A stretch of 64,000 nt of DNA from Bradyrhizobium jicamae (GCF_018130215.1 NZ_JAFCKQ010000025.1:1-64000), one strand, 5' to 3'. Shown: positions 8,379 to 19,337, counted from the stretch's first letter. Numbers and translations are program-made. The notes: a model not told the origin generated them from the letters alone.

Positions 8379-9257
8379 ATGACGGACGTTCTGATCACCG
8401 CCGGCGAGCTTGCCGAGCTCATCACCAAAGAAGCGTGTGTCATCATCGACACGCGGAATCCGGATGCCTATGCGGCGGGACACCTGCCCGGCGCCGTCAA
8501 CGTGCATGACATCTTCACCTATCTGGCGACCTCGACGCCGGAGGGCATGCACGAGCTGAAGACCAAGTTCGCCGCTGCGTTCGGCGCTGCCGGTCTGTCC
8601 GGCAAGGAGACCGCGGTGGTCTACGAGCAGTCGATGAACTCCGGCTTCGGCCAGTCCTGCCGCGGCTACTACCTGCTGACGATGCTCGGCTATCCCAGGG
8701 TCAAGGTGCTGCATGGCGGCTTCGAGGCCTGGAAGGCGGCCGACCTTCCCGTGACCACCGACGTCCCGGTGCCGGTGAAGGCGTCGTTCTCGATCGTGGC
8801 CGAGGCGGGCGACATCCTGATCGATGCCAAGGCCATGCTGGCCGCGCTCGACAAGCCCGGCATCGCAATCCTCGACGTGCGCGACGTCGACGAGTGGATC
8901 GGCGACAGCTCCTCGCCCTACGGCAAGGACTTCTGCCCGCGCAAGGGCCGCATCCCCGGCGCGGTCTGGCTCGAATGGTACCGCATGATGAAGCCGACCG
9001 CGGAAGGACCGCGCTTCAAGTCGAAGGACGAGATCCTGGCGGAATGTGCCACCGTCGGCATCTCGCAGGCCACGCCGGTCTATCTCTATTGCTTCAAGGG
9101 GGCGCGCGCCTCCAACACCTTCCTCGCACTGAAGAACGCCGGCGTGAAGGACGTGCGGATGTATTTCGGCTCCTGGAACGAGTGGTCGCGCGACCCGTCG
9201 CTGCCGATCGACGAGGGCCTGCCGACCGCGTCCGTCGTGACGGGCAAGGCGGCATAG
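8379..9257 (+). CDS. Tandem-domain rhodanese (sulfurtransferase)
   Basis: A 292-residue protein with two rhodanese domains (about 5-125 and 140-285). The first keeps the structural motifs DTRNPDAYAAGHLPGA but has no active cysteine in its loop. The second has Cys238 in the active-site loop YCFKGARAS, followed by the conserved helix. Such enzymes move sulfane sulfur from a donor such as thiosulfate to cyanide or to a protein thiol. AGGAGAGAGCC at 8369-8378 is the ribosome site. Its neighbour 65 bases downstream is cyanase, so cyanide, thiocyanate and cyanate chemistry may be linked here (inference). Confidence 0.88.
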   Translation: MTDVLITAGELAELITKEACVIIDTRNPDAYAAGHLPGAVNVHDIFTYLATSTPEGMHELKTKFAAAFGAAGLSGKETAVVYEQSMNSGFGQSCRGYYLLTMLGYPRVKVLHGGFEAWKAADLPVTTDVPVPVKASFSIVAEAGDILIDAKAMLAALDKPGIAILDVRDVDEWIGDSSSPYGKDFCPRKGRIPGAVWLEWYRMMKPTAEGPRFKSKDEILAECATVGISQATPVYLYCFKGARASNTFLALKNAGVKDVRMYFGSWNEWSRDPSLPIDEGLPTASVVTGKAA

Positions 9258-9322
9258 AATCTGCATGATTGCGGCCGCCCGGCGGTGCAAGGTGCCGCCG
9301 GACGGTGCAAGGAGGAAACCTG

Positions 9323-9805
9323 ATGAAACGCGAAGACCTCACCGAGAAGCTGCTCGACATCAAGCGCGAGAAGGGCTGGAGCTGGAAACACATCTGCGAG
9401 AAGATCGGCGGCTATTCCGAAGTCCTGATAACAGGCGCGATCCTCGGCCAGATGAAACTGACGAAGCCGCAGGCCGCCAATGCCGGCGAGCTGTTCGGCC
9501 TGTCGAAGTCCGAGATCGCGATGCTGAACGAGACGCCGATGCGCGGCATGCCGATGCCGCCGACCGATCCCCTGATCTATCGCTTCTACGAACTCGTGAT
9601 GGTCAACGGCCCGGCGTGGAAGGCGCTGATCGAGGAGGAATATGGCGACGGCATCATGTCGGCCATCGACTTCGACATGGTGATGGAGCGGCTGCCGAAT
9701 CCGAAGGGCGATCGCGTCAAGATCACGATGTCGGGCAAGTTCCTGCCGTACAAATATTACGGCGCCAGCGGCAATGTGCCGGAATACGGCTTCAAGGAGG
9801 GATGA
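9323..9805 (+). CDS. cynS: Cyanate hydratase (cyanase)
   Basis: A 160-residue enzyme that converts cyanate and bicarbonate to ammonia and carbon dioxide. All three catalytic residues known from the E. coli enzyme are present at matching spacing: Arg87 and Glu90 in IYRFYELV, and Ser113 in GIMSAIDF. The N-terminal helix-turn-helix-like region and the C-terminal KYYGASGNVPEYGFKEG end are complete. AAGGAGG at 9309-9315 fits the ATG at 9323 very well. It is the last gene of the OsmC-flavoprotein-rhodanese-cyanase operon. A weak stem-loop at 9830-9856 may end the transcript. Confidence 0.96.
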   Translation: MKREDLTEKLLDIKREKGWSWKHICEKIGGYSEVLITGAILGQMKLTKPQAANAGELFGLSKSEIAMLNETPMRGMPMPPTDPLIYRFYELVMVNGPAWKALIEEEYGDGIMSAIDFDMVMERLPNPKGDRVKITMSGKFLPYKYYGASGNVPEYGFKEG

Positions 9806-9908
9806 GCCAGGAAAGGGCGCATGGCGATTAGCGACCGGACGGTTTGTTCCGTCGCTGCTCGCCACTCGCTGCCGCCCGTCGCTGCGGCGGCGGCGTTGAA
9901 GGCGGGTC

Positions 9909-10232
9909 TCAGACGCCGGCCTTCACCTGCGCCACCGCCTGGATCAGCAGCTCGTCCATCTTGGCGCGGATATCGCCCTCGGTGACGGCGTTACCCTTGG
10001 CGGTGAGGTCCTTCAGCACCTTGTGCAGGGCGCCCCTGTCGGCCGCCGCCTCGAAGTCGGCGGCCACCACTTCCTTGGCATAGGCGGTGGCGACGTCGCC
10101 GGATATTCCGAGCTTCTCGGCCGCCCACAGGCCGAGCAGCTTGTTGCGGCGGGCTTCGGCCTTGAATTTCAGCTCCTCGTCGACGGCGAATTTCTTCTCG
10201 AAGCCTTCCTCGCGCTCGTCGAATGTGGTCAT
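9909..10232 (-). CDS. F1F0-ATPase zeta-type inhibitor subunit (DUF1476)
   Basis: A 107-residue, charged, helical cytoplasmic protein that matches the DUF1476 family. In Paracoccus denitrificans this family is the zeta subunit, which binds the F1 catalytic part of ATP synthase and blocks ATP hydrolysis; that role is inferred for this homologue. Recognisable features are the N-terminal MTTFDEREEGFEKKFA (the inhibitory helix in Paracoccus) and KLLGLWAAEKLG. The ATG at 10232 has GAGG close upstream; the frame open to 10325 reads as unrelated residues. The family is largely confined to alphaproteobacteria. Confidence 0.85.
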   Translation of the reverse strand: MTTFDEREEGFEKKFAVDEELKFKAEARRNKLLGLWAAEKLGISGDVATAYAKEVVAADFEAAADRGALHKVLKDLTAKGNAVTEGDIRAKMDELLIQAVAQVKAGV

Positions 10233-10581
10233 GGCCTCAAGTTCCCCGTGCGCAAATGGCGGGCCGCAGCTTCCGTTGCGGCAGCCCCGAACTCTGCCTA
10301 GATAAGAGCGTGGAATCGGCGACACAACGAGCCGTTAAGCCGCAGGCAAAACAGGCGGAATCGGGCCTTTACGTTAGGGCGGTATAAGTGGCCTGGATAG
10401 GGCCGTATCGATTGTGCTCCATGGGCCAATCGGATAGGTTGCCTGCAGGCTCGGTTCTTGTTCTGTTTCCTCTTGGACTACCCAGGTTCCAGGCCTCCGC
10501 GGCAGCTCCGTCGTGGGTCGCAACCCCAAGTCATCCGGAGCACCCAAATTCATGGATTTCAACAAAACACGGTACATCCCA
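10233..10581. other. Intergenic region between the zeta gene and purC
   Basis: About 350 bases separating two divergent genes. It must hold both promoters. No tRNA, repeat or convincing riboswitch fold was seen. The piece 10388-10581 is open in two plus frames but has no family features. Confidence 0.4.
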
Positions 10582-11349
10582 ATGAGCCGTCGACGCCGTA
10601 TTTATGAAGGCAAGGCCAAGGTCCTTTACGAAGGTCCGGAGCCGGGAACCCTGATCCAGCACTTCAAGGACGATGCGACCGCGTTCAACGCCAAGAAACA
10701 CCAGGTGATCGAGGGCAAGGGCGTCCTCAACAACCGGATTTCGGAGTACCTGTTCCAGCACCTCAACGACATCGGGGTGCCGACGCACTTCATCCGCCGC
10801 CTCAACATGCGCGAGCAGTTGATTCGCGAGGTCGAAATCGTGCCGCTCGAGGTGGTGGTGCGGAACGTCGCGGCCGGCTCGCTGTCGCAGCGCCTCGGCA
10901 TCGAGGAGGGCACCCAGCTGCCGCGCTCGATCATCGAGTTCTATTACAAGAACGACCAGCTCAACGACCCCATGGTGTCGGAAGAGCACATCACCGCCTT
11001 CGGCTGGGCGACCCCGCAGGAGATCGACGACATCATGGCGCTCGCCATCCGCGTCAACGACTTCCTGACCGGTCTCTTCCTCGGCATCGGCATTCGCCTC
11101 GTCGATTTCAAGATGGAATGCGGGCGCCTGTTCGAGAACGAGATGATGCGGATCATCGTCGCCGACGAGATCTCGCCGGACTCCTGCCGGCTGTGGGACA
11201 TCAAGTCGAACGAGAAGCTCGACAAGGACCGCTTCCGCCGCGACCTCGGCGGCTTGCTCGAGGCCTATACCGAAGTGGCCAAGCGGCTCGGCATCCTGAT
11301 CGAGAATGAACGGCCGGCCGGAAGCGGCCCGGTGCTGGTGAAAAGCTAA
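10582..11349 (+). CDS. purC: Phosphoribosylaminoimidazole-succinocarboxamide synthase
   Basis: A 255-residue cytosolic enzyme joining CAIR and aspartate with ATP to make SAICAR in purine synthesis. Typical blocks are present: RRRIYEGKAKVLYEGPE at the N-terminus, KDDATAFNAKK, EVVVRNVAAGSL, and the active-site end DEISPDSCRLWD. The length is normal. The ATG at 10582 matches the usual start of the family; upstream in-frame ATGs at 10513 and 10552 would add an atypical tail. purS follows 9 bases later, so it starts the purC-purS-purQ operon. Confidence 0.96.
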   Translation: MSRRRRIYEGKAKVLYEGPEPGTLIQHFKDDATAFNAKKHQVIEGKGVLNNRISEYLFQHLNDIGVPTHFIRRLNMREQLIREVEIVPLEVVVRNVAAGSLSQRLGIEEGTQLPRSIIEFYYKNDQLNDPMVSEEHITAFGWATPQEIDDIMALAIRVNDFLTGLFLGIGIRLVDFKMECGRLFENEMMRIIVADEISPDSCRLWDIKSNEKLDKDRFRRDLGGLLEAYTEVAKRLGILIENERPAGSGPVLVKS

Positions 11350-11358
11350 GGGGCGATC

Positions 11359-11601
11359 GTGAAGGCACGTGTGACTGTGACGTTGAAGTCGGGCATCCTC
11401 GATCCCCAGGGCAAGGCGATCGAGGGTGCGCTGAAATCGCTCGGCGTCGATGGCATCGCCAGCGTTCGCCAGGGCAAGGTGTTCGACATCGAGCTGGCCG
11501 CCACCGACAAGGCCAAGGCGGAAGCCGCGCTGAAGGCGGCGGCCGACAAGCTGCTGGCCAACACCGTGATCGAGAACTACCGGGTCGAGGTTCTGAGCTG
11601 A
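11359..11601 (+). CDS. purS: FGAM synthase subunit PurS
   Basis: An 80-residue small subunit that bridges PurL and PurQ in the three-part FGAM synthase. The sequence fits the family throughout: KARVTVTLKSGILDPQGKAI at the N-terminus, LGVDGIASVRQGKVFDIEL in the middle and NTVIENYRVE at the end. It lies directly after purC. Between it and purQ an unrelated secreted-protein gene is inserted. Confidence 0.95.
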   Translation: MKARVTVTLKSGILDPQGKAIEGALKSLGVDGIASVRQGKVFDIELAATDKAKAEAALKAAADKLLANTVIENYRVEVLS

Positions 11602-11614
11602 GCGAGCGCGCCAG

Positions 11615-12226
11615 ATGAGAACAGCCGCTCCCGCCTCTCCCGGCCGCAATCGTGCTCTTGTCCGATCGTCGTTGCTTGCGTTGCTGACGGTTGCCGGAAT
11701 TGGCGCGGCGTCGGCCCAATCGGCGCCGCCGCCACCAGCGGCCGCGTCACCGGCGCCACCGATTTCGGCGCCACCGATCTCGGCGCCACCGATCTCGGTC
11801 AGTGGGTGGCGTTATCAGCGCAGCAGCTCCGATGTGCATATCTTCCACTGCGAACAAGCGAGCTGCGGCGCCGGCTCCAAGGTGACCTACCGCCTCTATG
11901 CTGCCAACAATCCGATGACCCTGGATCAGTTCCGCGAGAGCCAGGCCCAGATCATCAAGGCGCTGGAGCAGCGCAAACCGGATCAGAAGATCACGCTTCT
12001 CGGCGTTGACGGTGCGAAAGGCACGGCGTTGCCGCGGATGTATCGGGCCCGGCGCCTGACGGTGACACCGGACGGCGTCAGCGAATACCAGGTGAACGGT
12101 TTGCTGTTCGGCACGCGCGCCTCTGCCAGCCTGATCAGTTCGGCGCGCGACGAGAAGATCAGCAACGCCAATTACGCGAAGTTCGCGGCCGCAGCCATGC
12201 TCGTTCTGGCGCCCAAAACCCGGTGA
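11615..12226 (+). CDS. Hypothetical secreted protein between purS and purQ
   Basis: I do not recognise a family. The 203-residue product has a signal peptide (basic start, hydrophobic SLLALLTVAGIGAASAQ), then a short proline-rich linker with the unit SAPPI repeated about three times (residues about 47-62). A domain of about 140 residues follows, with two nearby cysteines in HCEQASCGAG, which may form a disulfide in the periplasm. The gene starts 13 bases after purS, and its stop at 12224-12226 overlaps a GTG just before the purQ start, so it is built into the purine operon. A periplasmic protein has no known role in purine synthesis; it may simply be a hitch-hiker. Confidence 0.75.
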   Translation: MRTAAPASPGRNRALVRSSLLALLTVAGIGAASAQSAPPPPAAASPAPPISAPPISAPPISVSGWRYQRSSSDVHIFHCEQASCGAGSKVTYRLYAANNPMTLDQFRESQAQIIKALEQRKPDQKITLLGVDGAKGTALPRMYRARRLTVTPDGVSEYQVNGLLFGTRASASLISSARDEKISNANYAKFAAAAMLVLAPKTR

Positions 12227-12231
12227 CAACA

Positions 12232-12933
12232 ATGAAATCAGCCGTCCTCGTCTTCCCCGGCATCAACCGCGAGCGCGACATGGCGCGTGCGCTCAAGCTG
12301 GCGTCGGGCAACGAGACCGCGATGGTCTGGCACGCCGAGACGTCGCTGCCGGCGGGGACCGACCTCGTGGTGGTGCCCGGCGGCTTCTCCTATGGCGACT
12401 ACCTGCGCTGCGGCGCGATCGCGGCGCGCGCGCCGGTGATGGATGCGGTGCGCGACTTCGCGGCAAAAGGTGGTCTCGTGCTCGGTGTCTGCAACGGCTT
12501 CCAGATCCTCTGCGAGTCTGGCCTCCTGCCCGGCGTCCTGATGCGCAATGCGCAACTGAAGTTCGTCTGCCGCGATGTGCATATGCGGGTCGAGCGTTCC
12601 GGCACGCCGTTCACCCGCGGCTACAATGCCGGTCAGGTGATCCGCGTGCCGGTCGCCCATGGCGAGGGCAATTACGAGGCCGACGAGGAGACGCTGAAGC
12701 GCCTAGAAGGCGACGGGCGGGTGCTCTATCGCTACTGCTCGGCGGAGGGCGTGGTCGACGAGGCCTCCAACTTCAACGGTGCCGCGCATTCGATCGCCGG
12801 CATCGTCAACGAGGGCGGCAACGTGCTCGGGATGATGCCGCACCCCGAGAACCATGTCGAAGAGATCATGGGCTGCACCGATGGCCGCGGCCTGTTCGCA
12901 GGGCTCGTGCAGCATCACGAAAGGGCGGCGTGA
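12232..12933 (+). CDS. purQ: FGAM synthase subunit PurQ (glutaminase)
   Basis: A 233-residue class I glutamine amidotransferase that supplies ammonia to PurL. The nucleophile is Cys87 in GVCNGFQIL, and the His-Glu pair is in MMPHPENHVEE. The oxyanion region VVPGGFSYGDYLRCGA is normal. The ATG at 12232 gives the usual MKSAVLVFPG start; an in-frame GTG at 12223 overlaps the stop of the preceding gene and may aid coupled translation. Confidence 0.96.
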   Translation: MKSAVLVFPGINRERDMARALKLASGNETAMVWHAETSLPAGTDLVVVPGGFSYGDYLRCGAIAARAPVMDAVRDFAAKGGLVLGVCNGFQILCESGLLPGVLMRNAQLKFVCRDVHMRVERSGTPFTRGYNAGQVIRVPVAHGEGNYEADEETLKRLEGDGRVLYRYCSAEGVVDEASNFNGAAHSIAGIVNEGGNVLGMMPHPENHVEEIMGCTDGRGLFAGLVQHHERAA

Positions 12934-13062
12934 CGCCGCGACATGCCGGACGCTGCCGCCGGGTGTCGGCCCGGGCGGCAACCGCATGATCGGCTTGGCG
13001 AATATTGCAATCTTGTGACATGGCCCACATTGGCTTCTTCGCCGGCCCGCTAGGGTCGAGGC

Positions 13063-14115
13063 ATGACGAAGCATTTCAGGCTGCCGATCATCTTCGCCGC
13101 CCTGGTCGTTGCGACGCAAAGCCTTGCGGCGGAGACCAGGGGCGCGGGCTCAACCTTCGTTTCGCCTGTCATGGCGAAGTGGATAGAGGCCTACAAGGCA
13201 ACGACCGGTAACGACGTCAGCTATCAGCCGGTCGGCTCGAGCGTCGGCGTCACCCTGGTCAAGAAGGCCGCGGTCGATTTCGGCACCAGCGACATGCCGC
13301 TTGATCCGAAGGAGCTGGAAAGGCTGGGCATGATGCAGTTTCCGATCGTGATCGGAGGCGTCGTGCCGGTGGTCAATCTCCAGGGCGTCAGGCCGGGCCA
13401 GATCCACTTCACGGGGCAGGTGCTCGCCGACATCTATCTCGGCAAGGTCAGATCGTGGAGCGATCCGGCCATTCGTGCGATCAATCCCGACCTGATGCTG
13501 CCGAACACGCCGATATCAGTGGTTCATCGCATCGATGGGTCCGGAACGACGTTCAACTGGTCGAACTATCTCTCGAAGGTCAGCCCGCAATGGAAGGCCA
13601 GTGTTGGCGAAGGCACCTTCGTCGAATGGCCGCTTGGCCTCGGCGGGAAAGGCAATGACGGCGTCGCCTCGCTCGTCAGCCTGATCCCGGGCTCGATCGG
13701 TTACCTCGAATATGCCTACGCGCTGCAGCGGCTCGACAGGATCTCATTCGCCGTGGTGCAAAACAGTGCCGGCAATTTCGTCGCCCCCGACGCCGCATCC
13801 TTCCTGGCCGCAGCGTCGGGCGCAGACTGGAAGAGCGCGAAGGATTTCTGCCTGGTTCTCACCAATGCGGCGGGGGACAATGCGTATCCGATCACGGCCA
13901 CGACATTCGTGTTGATGCCCAGGCAGCCAAAATCGCCTGAGAGGGCTGCCACCGCGATCGACTTCCTCCGCTGGTCACTGGTGGGTGGAAGGTCTCAGGC
14001 CGAAAGGCTCAACTACGTTCCTCTGCCGTCCGCCCTGGTCGCGCGGATCGAGCTCTATTGGCAACAAGGCTCTGAAGCGCTCGCCCAGTCGGCATCAGCG
14101 AGCGACAAGCGCTGA
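13063..14115 (+). CDS. PstS-like phosphate-binding periplasmic protein
   Basis: A 350-residue protein with a signal peptide (residues 1-22, ending SLAA) and a PstS-type fold. Phosphate-contact motifs are visible: GAGSTFVSPVMAKW, the DFGTSDMPL loop, and HRIDGSGTTFNWSNYL. Family members deliver phosphate to the PstCAB transporter. No pstC, pstA or pstB gene is in the window, so this is an orphan copy that may serve a distant transporter or a sensing role. GAGGC just before the ATG at 13063 is the ribosome site. No clear Pho box was found in 12934-13062. Confidence 0.85.
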   Translation: MTKHFRLPIIFAALVVATQSLAAETRGAGSTFVSPVMAKWIEAYKATTGNDVSYQPVGSSVGVTLVKKAAVDFGTSDMPLDPKELERLGMMQFPIVIGGVVPVVNLQGVRPGQIHFTGQVLADIYLGKVRSWSDPAIRAINPDLMLPNTPISVVHRIDGSGTTFNWSNYLSKVSPQWKASVGEGTFVEWPLGLGGKGNDGVASLVSLIPGSIGYLEYAYALQRLDRISFAVVQNSAGNFVAPDAASFLAAASGADWKSAKDFCLVLTNAAGDNAYPITATTFVLMPRQPKSPERAATAIDFLRWSLVGGRSQAERLNYVPLPSALVARIELYWQQGSEALAQSASASDKR

Positions 14116-14158
14116 CGCCGCACGCGAACCGGTATCCACTCCGTTCGAAGAAAACGCT

Positions 14159-14449
14159 TCAGAGGATCATCTCGGTGCGGCACAGGTCCGGCGGGCGGTC
14201 GACAAGCCCGTCTACCGTGGCGAGGAACTCGACCGTATGCGGAAGCGTGGCGTGGTGATCGAACGCCGCTTCGTCGGCCCATACCGAATGGATGACGAAC
14301 CTCGCCTGGTCGCGGCTGCTGCGGAAGGCGTGAAACTGCCTGCATCCAGTCTCCGTGCGCGAGGGGATCGCGACCTTGTTGAGCGCCGCCTCGAGGGCGA
14401 GTTCGTTGCCCGGAGCGGCGTGAAACTGCGCGAAGAAATACAGTTGCAT
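14159..14449 (-). CDS. Antibiotic biosynthesis monooxygenase (ABM) domain protein
   Basis: A 96-residue single-domain protein of the ABM/YgiN fold, a dimeric ferredoxin-like barrel. Characteristic pieces are FAQFHAAPGNELALE, SRTETGCRQFHAFRS and HHATLPHTVEFLA. Members include quinol monooxygenases, but many have no known substrate. GAGG seven bases before the ATG supports the start. The thioesterase gene lies 38 bases upstream in the same direction, so the two may form a small operon. Confidence 0.85.
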   Translation of the reverse strand: MQLYFFAQFHAAPGNELALEAALNKVAIPSRTETGCRQFHAFRSSRDQARFVIHSVWADEAAFDHHATLPHTVEFLATVDGLVDRPPDLCRTEMIL

Positions 14450-14487
14450 CGAGCGCCTCGCAAATTCCTGCCGGCGCAGGATGGTCG

Positions 14488-14982
14488 CTACGGCGTGGAG
14501 GCGTCAACCGGGGGCTTCCGCTTCACCCGCTTGATGGTGCCGGAGAAGGTGAGCAACGCACGCTCGCCCGAGGTCAGCATGCCGCGCACGAAGATCAGCG
14601 ATCCGCCCGCGCGGGTGATCTCGCCGGTGCATTCGACCAGGTCGCCCTCGCGGGCCGCGTCGAGGAACTCGGAGGAGAACGACACCGTGACGCCCGGGCC
14701 CTGCAGCACCGGGCCGGCGAGGGCGAACAGGGAATAATCGGCAAAGGTCATGAGGCAGCCACCGTGGACGTTGCCGGAGCCGTTGAGGTGCTTCTTGCCG
14801 ACCCGGAACGCGCAGGTGATGCGGCCGGTCTCGTCCATCCGGTGGTAGAAGGGGCCGGTATGGGTCTCGAAGCTGTCGCGTGTCCAGGTCCGCCAGCCGG
14901 CGAATTCGCCCTCGGTTTCGACGTGCAGATCGGGGCGACGGTTGAATGCGGTCTTGAGTGCGGTGTTGGCGAGCTCGTTCAC
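14488..14982 (-). CDS. PaaI-family hotdog thioesterase
   Basis: A predicted acyl-CoA thioesterase with the hotdog fold. The active-site signature NGSGNVHGGCLMTFAD is present, followed by the beta strands VTVSFSSEFLDAAREGD typical of PaaI-like enzymes. The start is uncertain: the GTG at 14982 has GAAGG at good spacing and gives 164 residues, while the frame is open to 15042. The physiological acyl-CoA is unknown. It shares its upstream region with purL, which runs the other way. Confidence 0.8.
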   Translation of the reverse strand: MNELANTALKTAFNRRPDLHVETEGEFAGWRTWTRDSFETHTGPFYHRMDETGRITCAFRVGKKHLNGSGNVHGGCLMTFADYSLFALAGPVLQGPGVTVSFSSEFLDAAREGDLVECTGEITRAGGSLIFVRGMLTSGERALLTFSGTIKRVKRKPPVDASTP

Positions 14983-15142
14983 GGTATTGGCCTTCAATTT
15001 TCGGGTTTTGGTTCTTAAATCCGATCCATCCCCGATGTGCAAATCCTGTACCCGCGGCCAGCCGCCGCAAAGCTCTGGACAGGCCCAAAATGCCCCCTAA
15101 AAGGCCTTTTCCGCCCCGTTCGATCTACCTATTAAGGGACCC

Positions 15143-17350
<2,208 letters not shown>

Positions 17351-17408
17351 TCCGGGAGGATCAGCCGTTCCCGTCCGAAGAAACCGCGACGACTACCAAC
17401 CGCGACGG

Positions 17409-17666
17409 CTACCTGCCGCGAATGGCGCGCCACAGGAAGATGATGATGCAGGCGCCGATGAAGCCGGCGACGAGGTAGCTGATCCAGCCTCCGCCGAGCG
17501 ACACGCCTACGAGCGCGAGCAGCCAGTTCGCCAGCGCGGCGCCGACGATGCCGAGAATGATGTTCATCAGGATGCCCGTTCCGGACTTCATGAACATCTC
17601 GGCAAGCCAGCCGGCCAATCCGCCGACGATGATTGCGGCGATCCAGCCAATTTGAGGGTCGTTCAT
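17409..17666 (-). CDS. GlsB/YeaQ/YmgE family stress-response membrane protein
   Basis: An 85-residue protein with three hydrophobic helices rich in glycine: IGWIAAIIVGGLAGWLAE, then NIILGIVGAALANWLL, then WISYLVAGFIGACIIIFLWR. This is the transglycosylase-associated (GlsB/YeaQ) family, small inner-membrane proteins often induced by stress; the function is unknown. GGAG six bases before the ATG at 17666 decides the start over the longer frame from 17702. Confidence 0.88.
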   Translation of the reverse strand: MNDPQIGWIAAIIVGGLAGWLAEMFMKSGTGILMNIILGIVGAALANWLLALVGVSLGGGWISYLVAGFIGACIIIFLWRAIRGR

Positions 17667-17783
17667 CTTGGACTCCCTGCGGTCGATCAGTCCGGGCAGC
17701 ATAGCCGAGAGTCGTCCGCCCGCATGTGACCAATGGCAGGGTTGTACCCAAATTATCGGCCCTGTGGCGGCGCGGTTGCGCTG

Positions 17784-18968
17784 CTACAGTACGTATCCTG
17801 CCCCGGGGATCTTGCGCAGCGCCGCCGTGACGCCCCAGCTCAGGACGACAGTGGCAAAGAATGCGATCGCGGCCTTTGGGATCGCCGGCAGGTCGAAGTC
17901 GAACAGCCAGTAATGCAGCCACAGCACGATCGGGTAGTGCACCAGGAACATGCCATAGGCATCGCCCTGCATGCGGTCGAGCAGGGTTGGGCCCGGTGAC
18001 CTCGATTGCAGGAAGTAGGCCAGGATTGCGAACAGGATCGAAGCGCTGAACAGCACGAAGAAGGTGCCGTAGATCGCCAGATACCAGGCCGGCAGCGGAT
18101 CGGGATTACCGAGGATCTGGCGCTTGATGTAGACCATCACCCACATCAGCGCATAGGGGATCAGCGTGACGAACGTCCAGAACCAGCGCCGCTGGGTCAG
18201 CCTTCCATTCGCGCTGAGCAGGCCGCTCTCGAGGTTTGCCGAACCAACGCCAGCACCGATGAAGAAATAGGACGCATAGAGCAGGACGCGGCTCGCCTGA
18301 ACCGAAAACGGTCCGGACTCGAACCAGTGGTACGGGCCGTAGTAGACAAGCATCGGAATATAGACGATCGCGCTGACGACGACCATGAACAGCCAGAACT
18401 TCCAGGGCCATTCGAACGCCTTCAACGACAATCTGTTGATGGGTTCGAGCAGCTTCGACGACACCCGGTGGAGCAGGCTCGCGGTTACATCGAAAGTCAT
18501 CAATACATAAACGAACCAGATCGGGCCGCTCGGCCACGGCCCGACCGTCATGGTCTTCCACCAGAATTCGGAGAAGGTGAGATCAGGCGTCGCGCGCAGC
18601 GCAATCGCATAATAGGCGAGCGGGATCACCGTGAAGGCGCAGACCACGAACGGCAGGCCGAGTCGCAGCAGCCGGTCGCGCAGGAAGATCGGCAATGATT
18701 TGCGGCCGATGCCCGGCCACACGAACAGCCCCGACAGGAAGAAGAACATCGCCATGAAGAAGCTGTCGGTGGCGAGCACGATGCAGTCGAAGCCGATCCA
18801 GGACGTCGGATCGGTGTGCCCGAAATAGGTATAGGGGATCACCGCGTGATGCAGCAGCACGACCAGTGTCAGGAACGTGCGGGCACGATCGAGCGACACG
18901 TTGCGTTTATGGGCTTTCGGTGCTGCCTGGACGTCGACGGTCGGAGCCGCGTGAGCAATCGATTTCAT
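17784..18968 (-). CDS. Acyltransferase family 3 (OpgC-like) membrane protein
   Basis: A 394-residue protein with about ten membrane segments. The first carries the catalytic-type histidine pair LVVLLHHAVIPYTYFGH, and FFFLSGLFVW and VGPWPSGPIWFVYVLM follow. This is the acyltransferase-3 superfamily, whose members O-acylate sugars, glucans or other surface compounds; it most resembles OpgC-like proteins that succinylate periplasmic glucans, but the substrate cannot be read from the sequence. GGGGG before the ATG at 18968 supports the start; the frame open to 19064 lacks such a site. Confidence 0.82.
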   Translation of the reverse strand: MKSIAHAAPTVDVQAAPKAHKRNVSLDRARTFLTLVVLLHHAVIPYTYFGHTDPTSWIGFDCIVLATDSFFMAMFFFLSGLFVWPGIGRKSLPIFLRDRLLRLGLPFVVCAFTVIPLAYYAIALRATPDLTFSEFWWKTMTVGPWPSGPIWFVYVLMTFDVTASLLHRVSSKLLEPINRLSLKAFEWPWKFWLFMVVVSAIVYIPMLVYYGPYHWFESGPFSVQASRVLLYASYFFIGAGVGSANLESGLLSANGRLTQRRWFWTFVTLIPYALMWVMVYIKRQILGNPDPLPAWYLAIYGTFFVLFSASILFAILAYFLQSRSPGPTLLDRMQGDAYGMFLVHYPIVLWLHYWLFDFDLPAIPKAAIAFFATVVLSWGVTAALRKIPGAGYVL

Positions 18969-19163
18969 GGTGCCCCCAGCAGGGTCTGCGGCTGGATGTT
19001 GCAATCGGGAACTTGATTCAGCAAGAACGATTTGTCCCAATTCCAGGGTGTCGGAGTCTGTCATCTACGCGGGTCTGTTCAGCTTTAGGAACTGCGGTCG
19101 TTCGCTGGTGTTGTCGGAACGACCGGCGGAGGCGCGGCGTACGCGCAGGTTGAGGAGCTAGCA

Positions 19164-19337
19164 ATGACGATTCTGAAATGGGCGCTGATCTTCCTTGTCG
19201 TCTCGATCATCGCGGGTCTGCTCGGCTTCACCGGCATTTCGGCGGCTTCCGCCGACATCGCACGCTTCCTGTTCTACATCTTTGTCGTGATCTTCCTGGT
19301 GCTGCTGATCCTCGGGCTCACGGTATTCCGTGCGTAG
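19164..19337 (+). CDS. DUF1328 small membrane protein
   Basis: A 57-residue protein with two hydrophobic helices, starting MTILKWALIFLVVSIIAG and ending LGLTVFRA. It matches the DUF1328 (YtjA-like) family of tiny, stress-associated inner-membrane proteins with unknown function. GAGGAG at 19152-19157 gives ideal spacing to the ATG. A palindrome at 19380-19413 lies downstream. Confidence 0.85.
   Translation: MTILKWALIFLVVSIIAGLLGFTGISAASADIARFLFYIFVVIFLVLLILGLTVFRA

Noticed and set aside
7173..9290. 705-codon open frame on the minus strand
   Set aside because: It lies opposite the flavoprotein and rhodanese genes. The product is low-complexity and rich in Arg, Asp and Gly with no motif, a usual by-product of GC-rich codon bias.
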